Source: Pigoraptor chileana (taxonomy: Eukaryota > Opisthokonta > Filasterea). Taken from it: a DNA stretch of 28,117 bases. The translations under genes were made by a program, and so were the position numbers. This document shows, one piece after another, positions 22,419 through 28,117 of this stretch (within the stretch, counting starts at the first letter, position 1; each line of letters opens with the position of its first letter). The notes under the pieces were generated by a model, which was not told the origin of the DNA, searched no databases, and saw nothing but the letters and a program-made list of their open reading frames with translations. The stretch covers positions 1 to 28,117 of the forward strand of contig CALSCR010002690.1 in the NCBI GenBank assembly GCA_943704495.1, in the 5' to 3' direction.

Positions 22419-24755
22419 ATGTCGCGCTCTCGGGCAAAGCAGACAACCGTCAAGGGGAGGCTGCAAAATGCGTGGAACACTTTTCTTGTGAAAAGTGGGT
22501 GGCAAATGTTTCTCGTTGATGCAAAGGTTGTTGATTCTGTTACGTGTGAACCTGTTTCCATAGAACCGCTTTCTCATACTTTGGCGGTCCATTGATCTCT
22601 TACAGTTGCGAGTACGAGCGTGTCGCTCAAATCTCGAAGTGAAGCTTTGTGGCTTCTCGGCGTGTGCTATCGAGACGGCGGTAAGTGTTGAACAGCATAT
22701 TGTGTTGTGTCGAAGCTGTCTTTATATATTTTTCAGTTGCTGACTTCATGTATGTGTGCGTGTGCGTGTGCGTCCACGCAGGTGACCGTGGTGGCTCTTC
22801 CTCACCAGTCTCGTCAACGTCGTCATCTGACGTTCCGCGGGTTGGGGATGATGTATCGACGAGGGATAGTGGTGTGGGCGGCAGTCTCGCAGGCGCTCCG
22901 TCGCCGCTGTCAGGTAGCAGGGTCACCCATTCATCTTTCCGAACAGACTTTTGCAGCCGCATATGGCTTTCGTATCGCAAAAATTTCTCGCCGATATCCG
23001 ACAGCTCCTTGACGACTGACTGCGGGTGGGGATGCATGATTCGCGCGGGGCAGATGCTGCTGGCCCAGTGCCTAAGCCTGTCCATACTCGGTAGAGGTGA
23101 GTGGCGCCAAATATCAAATGCACCGAGTTCCTTCATACGCCATCTGTGATCACTGAATTGGTGCCTGGTGCGTGTGCTAATATTTTCTGATTGGCTGCTT
23201 TTACTCTTCGTGCAGACTGGCGACTGACTCCGGGGAACACCGTTGCGACAGACGCTTCGTACCAGAATTACCTGCAGGTTTGTTCTCACGTCGGACTGGT
23301 GTGTGCCGTACTTTATTCTCGTATCGATGCTCACGAAATGTGACGATGCTCACGAACTGGCCTTCGCCCTGACCTTCGACGCAGATCGTCCGCTGGTTCA
23401 ATGACGAGGCCGGGGAGGGCTCGCCCTTTTCGATTCACAACGTCCTCGAAACGGCCGTGAACGTCTGTGGGAAGAAGCCGGGGGATTGGTTTGGGCCATG
23501 CACAGTGACGGGTGTCTTATCGTGAGTGTTGGCGGCGGTATTCATTTACGGCACTCTGCGCAAGTTTCAGTGAATGTACCTCCCTAAGTGTGCGTGTGCG
23601 TATGCTTGTGCGTACTTGTTGTGTTTATATACGAGGACTCACTTGTCCCATTCGTCCATCGCACACATCCCTCGTCGCAGGCGTCTCCTGAACGATAACG
23701 CAATGCGCACGCCTGGACTCGGTCAGCTGCGGTCGTTTGTTGCGCTTGACCACACAATATACCGGTCGAGTGTGCGTGAGTTTTGCGTGGACCGTTTGAC
23801 GAGCGAGTGGATGCCCCTCGTGCTCTTTGTGCCCCTGCGCCTGGGATCTCACAGCTTCAACAAAAAATACCTGCCCGCCCTCAAGGTGCGTGAACACTTA
23901 TTTTTGCTGCATGCGATGCATTTATGTCGGTGTGTGGTGTGTGCGTGGATGGCTCTCTGATTCATCTCGGCGCACTGAACGCTCTCGCTCTTGAAAGTGG
24001 ATCATGATCTCATCCACCCACCAACAAATTCTGTGTGTCTTTGTTCTTGTGCGACGCAGGCACTCCTCACCATTCCCCAGTGTGCGGGGCTCATTGGGGG
24101 CTGCGGCAGTTCAGGCCTGTATTTTCTCGGCTTCCAGGGGGATGCGCTCATCTACATGGACCCTCACGGCTGCAAAGCATACGCCGGTGAAGCCGCAGAC
24201 GGCAACTTCAACTCCAAGGTGCGTTGCTGCGGCATGATCCGGGATCGTAGAAAGTTTTGTGTCGAGGTTTTAGAAAAGACAAGCAACAAACAAATCACTT
24301 TTCGGCGTTTATGCTGACATTCAATCAATTTTTTCTTGTCTTTCCCTCCTTGGGACTGCAGTCATTTCAGGCTCGTTGCCCTCAAAAAATGCGCTTTTGT
24401 GGCTTGGACCCCTCGATGGGATCTGCCTTTTTCTGCCGTGATCGCGAGTCCTTTGACGATCTCTGCGATCGGTTGAAGGAGGTGTGCATTCTCTGTTGTA
24501 CTTGTCCTTGGTATGCGTGACACTTATGTTCTGGCTGATCCGATCACTAGGAATTGATATTAATGCGATACACGAAGAACGTGAACGCAGCGTTTGACCA
24601 TTTGAGTCGTTTTTTTGAACTTTGCTTCAATGCAGATGACCGAGGTGATGGAACGTCCCATTCTAGGGGTGGCGGAGCATGCGCCGGACACAAGCGGCTG
24701 TCTAGATGGATCGCGAACTTCCATCTGCAACGGCGAAGACTTTGTCGTTCTGTGA
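22419..24755 (+). CDS. ATG4: ATG4 cysteine protease (autophagin), 422 aa
   Basis: Processes Atg8/LC3 precursors to expose the C-terminal Gly and delipidates Atg8-PE in autophagy. Exons: 22419-22494, 22606-22680, 22782-23096, 23216-23277, 23385-23521, 23681-23885, 24060-24218, 24362-24481, 24636-24755; phases close to 423 codons. Motifs: [29 protein letters not shown] with the catalytic Cys at about residue 135; [14 protein letters not shown] and [42 protein letters not shown] then MDPHG, giving the catalytic Asp (about 324) and His (about 326); and [13 protein letters not shown]. The catalytic triad is complete. The protein ends EDFVVL, which fits an acidic-aromatic-x-x-L Atg8-interacting (LIR) motif like that at the C-terminus of animal ATG4 proteins. 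Residues about 51-100 are a Ser/Gly-rich insertion. The first splice (22494/22606) is the least certain. Confidence 0.93.
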
Positions 24756-25078
24756 TGACAGGGTGATGAGTTGGTCATCAGCGAGCGTGCGTCTGCGTGT
24801 GGTTCGGCTGCGTCTGCGTCTGCGTGCGTGCTGCGTATCTGCGTTTGCTTGCGTTTGTTTTGTTTTCAATTTGTGTGCTCTGTTGTGTGTGATTTCCTGT
24901 CACAACCACATTAGTGGTTGCCGAACATCTGCTTCATGAGAGCGATGCCCCCATACGTGTAAATACTACAAATGTCTACTTGGGCCACTGATGCACAACT
25001 CATTTGGGGGGGGGGTGGTTAGCACATCCTCGCGGTGGTTGTGGTTGGCAATGACGCTGACGCCACGGCGCCACTCTC
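24756..25078. other. Spacer between convergent ATG4 and HID1 genes
   Basis: These 323 bp contain an imperfect TGCGTC-type repetitive stretch (about 24785-24850) and a run of ten G residues (25006-25015). No gene is visible. Confidence 0.6.
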
Positions 25079-28000
25079 TCACGAGGGCTTTATTTGAAAG
25101 AGACGGACGCCCGTGCCGTGCCACAGGGGCGGATCGGCTGTGCGCAGATAGATCACGCCCCACATGTACGTCATGAACCACAGACAAGTGCCTGCGTTGG
25201 ACTCGTAGCGGCGGATGAGGATGCGATGCGGCACAGGCAGAAGGCCGACGAGCGTGCCATTGCGCAGAAACCGCAGTATTTCGCTTTCGTCAGTTATGCC
25301 CCTGCAACCGGCATCCGTCCGTGCAACATGCAATCGGCGTGAGAAGCACAGTACATCGAGTGCATGCCTACAACTACAAAGCGGCTTGGCAGTCTGAGCC
25401 AATCACAGATTTGCTTGTTGCCACGGCCACAGGATCGAGCACACATACAAGGGGTCCCAAGCGGCCGAACCGTGTTCCCACCTGTCAATGCATATCTTTT
25501 CAACCTGTGGAACGAGCACTTGGAGGAGGCGCGTGATGGTCTCAAGTGGAAGCTTCTCTTTCCACGACAACACCTGCGCACGGCAAACATGGTGGCGTGA
25601 GTTTGGCGAGAATAACAACATATTCAGGACGACGCAGAGAAACATTGAAAGCAAAGAATACATACGAAAGGAGCGGCCATGTGCATGGACTCCCAGACGG
25701 GAAACAAACAGCACGAAAACAGAAACCACAACAGAGACAAACAGAACGCATCGCACAACACACCCATTCCGGCGTCGGGGCTGCGAGTGCACCACCGGTC
25801 GACGCGAGGTCCTCTGCCCGGGGCATGAGTCCGCCCGCCGTCGAGTGCGGCCATGGGGCATCCGGAGCGCCGTCGCCAGGGACGACCACCATGCCTGAGG
25901 CCGGCGCGGGCGTTGCCTGGGGCTGCGGCACGCTCACGCGCCTGAAGGACCGGGCTGCCATCTCCTCCACAGTGCGCTGCAGCGGACCAGGCCGTGCGGG
26001 CGGCGGCGCCACATCGCTACCATGTGGCGGGGACTCGGCGTCCTCGGGTTGGCGAACATGCGACAGCGGTTGCGGTGGAAGCGTTGATGCGAGTGCCATT
26101 TGTGCACCATCTCTGCAGTGGACGGCAATATCGATTTGCAAGCACAAGAACAATTGAGTGCGGCATGCGGACACATTCCCCTGAACCGGCCGAGGCCATC
26201 AGCGCACAGACATGCGATATGAACATGCCTCTGCTGGCGCGCATACTCACACGTCCTCGGTTGCGCCCGCACTGGCGTCCCTCTGCCGCTTTGCTATTGA
26301 TTTTCGTCGGATTGTTTCGGCGTCTGTCGGAAAGCTCACCAATTGGTCAAACAGTGCGCGCTGGCGTATCATGACGTAGATAAGATTCGCGTTGCCTGTG
26401 TGCATCCGGGGCGCATCATTTCAGCCAACGGCAACACACGAAAGAAGGCAATGCACGGTGATGCTAAGTGCGAAAACGACACGCAGATATACAGCACAAA
26501 GGCGATATAAGAGCTGTTGCATGCTAGTGTATGTGTGTGTGCGTGTATTTGAGTGTGTGGGTGTGTGTAAGTGTGTGTATGTATGTGTATGTTGGAATCC
26601 ACCAAACCCAATACATATATACCGTAAGAGAAGTGGCAATGGCCACCAACGTGAGGCGGGGTGGGGGAGTGGCCTCACCGTCAAATTGATATTGTATGAT
26701 ATTGTTGAAGGTTTCGAGGAGATAAAAAATGAAATTTGGCGAAGACTGTCCGGAAAGCACAGCCCGCGCGTTTGATTTGACTTCAAACAGATGGATGAGT
26801 TTCGTGCACGCGGCCATCGATACCGTCTTGAGATAAGGCGACACATTGACGATGATGGTCAGGAGACTCTCCGTGAGGGGAGAGAAGCGGCCGTCCGGGG
26901 CTGTCAGCAGTCGGTGCAGCACCTGCCGTGGCAATGCGGGACAGGGGATGGCAGAATGTGTCAAAGTGGGACGGCGCATGGTGACACACAACATTCCACT
27001 CGCTCTACACACACACACCCCCCACACACACACTACCCACACACCCACACACACCCACACCCACACACCCACACACACACACACACACACACCCACACCC
27101 ACACCCACACCCACACACACACCCACACACACACCCACACCCACACCCACACACACACACACCCACACACCCACACACATACAGACACAGAGAGAGAGAG
27201 AAATGGTAGGGTGCCCATGGACTCCACAGCTCACATTACTCAAAAGTCAGCGTGTTAGGCGCTATGTCAATGGCCTCCTCAACACATACAAAAGAGACTC
27301 ATAGAACTCAAGCGCCTTAGGCTCAAGCCCATCGACTCAGAAAGAAAAAAGAGAAAAAGGGAGAAAAAGATACACGCGCACGCATTTCATGCAAATACGC
27401 ACGAGAATCAGCAGGTCTCCGTGGCTCCCGGTGAAGTTGGACACGTCGATTGGAGTGCGACCAACAACCGATTTGTTGAGACGCACGCCAAAATTACGCT
27501 CGCCACTCAACACAAGCAGCAGATAAATGCCAATGTGCACGAGGCCCATGCGCGCTGGTGGACGGCACGTGCGAAAGAGCGCAGCGAAGTGAAGTTAATT
27601 CAACTGTGTTACTGGGGACAGGGTGATGCATACCATCCGCCTGACATTGAACATGCGGCATACTTGCTCACCGAGATCATCCCGCGAGTCGTTGATGAAA
27701 AACAAAATGGGCACAAGCACTTCCAAGACATCCGTTGTTTTGAGCATGAAGTGTAAAAAGGCCTTTGTCGTGCGTGGACGTCCAAAGGGTGGCGGCAATT
27801 GTACAATGCAATCAGACAAGGAAGCTTACACTCAACGACATGAACACCGAGACAATCGAAATAAAATGCTGTACCTTGTTGTGCTCGCACATTTTCCACA
27901 AGAGCAGCAGAACTTCCTGGTGGAAGAGAACGCGCCGTTCCGATTTTGGGAGGTATGTGTGACGAAGAGGGCTTTTAATGAGACGCGTGATGCCCCGGAG

Positions 28001-28117
28001 GACAAAGCCCAAATCCTCCTCCCGGTGCAGACGCATCGCATACTCCACAAATGCGTTTGCGACAGATGCACCGGGCTGTTTCCCGGCATCAACGGACAAG
28101 TCCCAGTGGGGGGCGAG
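25079..28117 (-). CDS. HID1: HID1 family protein, C-terminal two thirds (5' end beyond window)
   Basis: Golgi-associated peripheral protein needed for trans-Golgi acidification and secretory-granule (dense-core vesicle) cargo sorting in animals. Visible exons: 27875 to beyond 28117, 27672-27762, 27403-27554, 26679-26922, 26251-26395, 25764-26112, 25482-25573, 25079-25301; phases close, giving about 512 residues. Diagnostic stretches: HTYLPKSERRVLFHQEVLL, VLVPILFFINDSR, IGIYLLLVLSGERNFGVRLN, FNNIIQYQFDG, RLLQVLVPQVEKICID, GTLVGLLPVPHRILIRRY and TYMWGVIYLRTADPPLW. The last is the conserved C-terminus. The human protein is 788 aa, so roughly 270 N-terminal residues lie past the right edge. Exon 25764-26112 carries a Pro/Ala-rich linker before the conserved tail. 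No obvious defects. Convergent with ATG4. Confidence 0.93.
25089..25094 (-). promoter_or_regulatory. AATAAA motif inside the last codons of HID1
   Basis: AATAAA on the minus strand overlaps the Gln-Ile-Lys codons 8-13 nt before the TGA stop. If used as a polyadenylation signal, the 3' UTR would be only a few nucleotides long. I saw no other AATAAA close after this stop. Confidence 0.3.
26526..26592 (+). repeat. Imperfect (GT)n-rich tract in a HID1 intron
   Basis: GTGTRTG-type alternating purine-pyrimidine sequence lies within the intron 26396-26678. On the sense (minus) strand of HID1 it reads as CA repeats. Confidence 0.8.
27006..27202 (+). repeat. Long (CA)n/(CCCACA)n compound microsatellite in a HID1 intron
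   Basis: About 180 bp of ACACAC interrupted by regular CCCAC units is followed by a short GA tract. It lies in the intron 26923-27402. On the transcribed sense strand it is GT/GGGTGT-rich. Confidence 0.95.

Noticed and set aside
22685-23149. ATG4 start within the frame beginning at 22685
   Set aside because: The upstream part of that frame is an intron (GTAAGT at 22681 to CACGCAG at 22781). Exons 1-2 supply the conserved LWLLGVCY segment.
26791-27304. Plus-strand frames of His/Thr/Pro repeats
   Set aside because: They are translations of the CA-rich microsatellite inside a HID1 intron, not genes.

Overview
This is 28 kb of intron-rich nuclear DNA from a eukaryote that very probably builds centrioles or cilia. 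The genes carry many short introns (mostly about 75-350 nt, almost all GT-AG). They use the standard genetic code, with TGA and TAA both ending recognisable proteins. The content is housekeeping and cell biology: octanoyltransferase, Munc13-like protein, septin, a CEP112-like centrosomal protein, the Ipi1/TEX10 ribosome-assembly factor, ATG4 and HID1. A tRNA-Ala(AGC) has a metazoan-like body. There are three interstitial TTAGGG-like tracts. I infer a unicellular, probably flagellate protist, perhaps an opisthokont relative, but I cannot name the lineage. No prokaryotic operons, mobile elements, CRISPR arrays or viral genes are visible.

Layout, left to right: LIPT2 (-, cut by the left edge); tRNA-Ala (+); a 23-exon C2-MUN-C2 (Munc13/BAIAP3-type) gene (+, 1370-8079); a 12-exon septin gene (-, 8418-11620); a 1.6-kb AT-richer spacer; a 12-exon CEP112-like coiled-coil gene (+, 13247-17991); TEX10/IPI1 (-, 18131-21188), nearly all in one 2.75-kb exon; a 1.2-kb divergent promoter region with an E-box cluster and a 10-bp tandem repeat; a 9-exon ATG4 gene (+, 22419-24755); and HID1 (-, 25079 to beyond the right edge). 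Every gene model was assembled by hand. Exon phases close exactly in each, and family motifs run across the splice junctions.

The main novelty is the septin. Its first three exons encode a pair of canonical EF-hands joined directly to the septin alpha-0/polybasic region and a complete septin GTPase domain. One exon (10892-11071) holds most of the second EF-hand calcium loop, the polybasic segment and the first GTPase strand, so the fusion is in the genome and not a product of wrongly joined genes. I know of no described EF-hand septin, and this would be a candidate directly calcium-gated septin.

The neighbours work in separate pathways: mitochondrial lipoylation (LIPT2), regulated exocytosis and Golgi/secretory-granule traffic (Munc13-like, HID1, possibly the septin), centrosome or basal body (CEP112), 60S ribosome assembly (TEX10) and autophagy (ATG4). 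No operon-like organisation is expected or seen. Two convergent gene pairs are separated by about 320-340 bp and a third (CEP112/TEX10) by only 139 bp.
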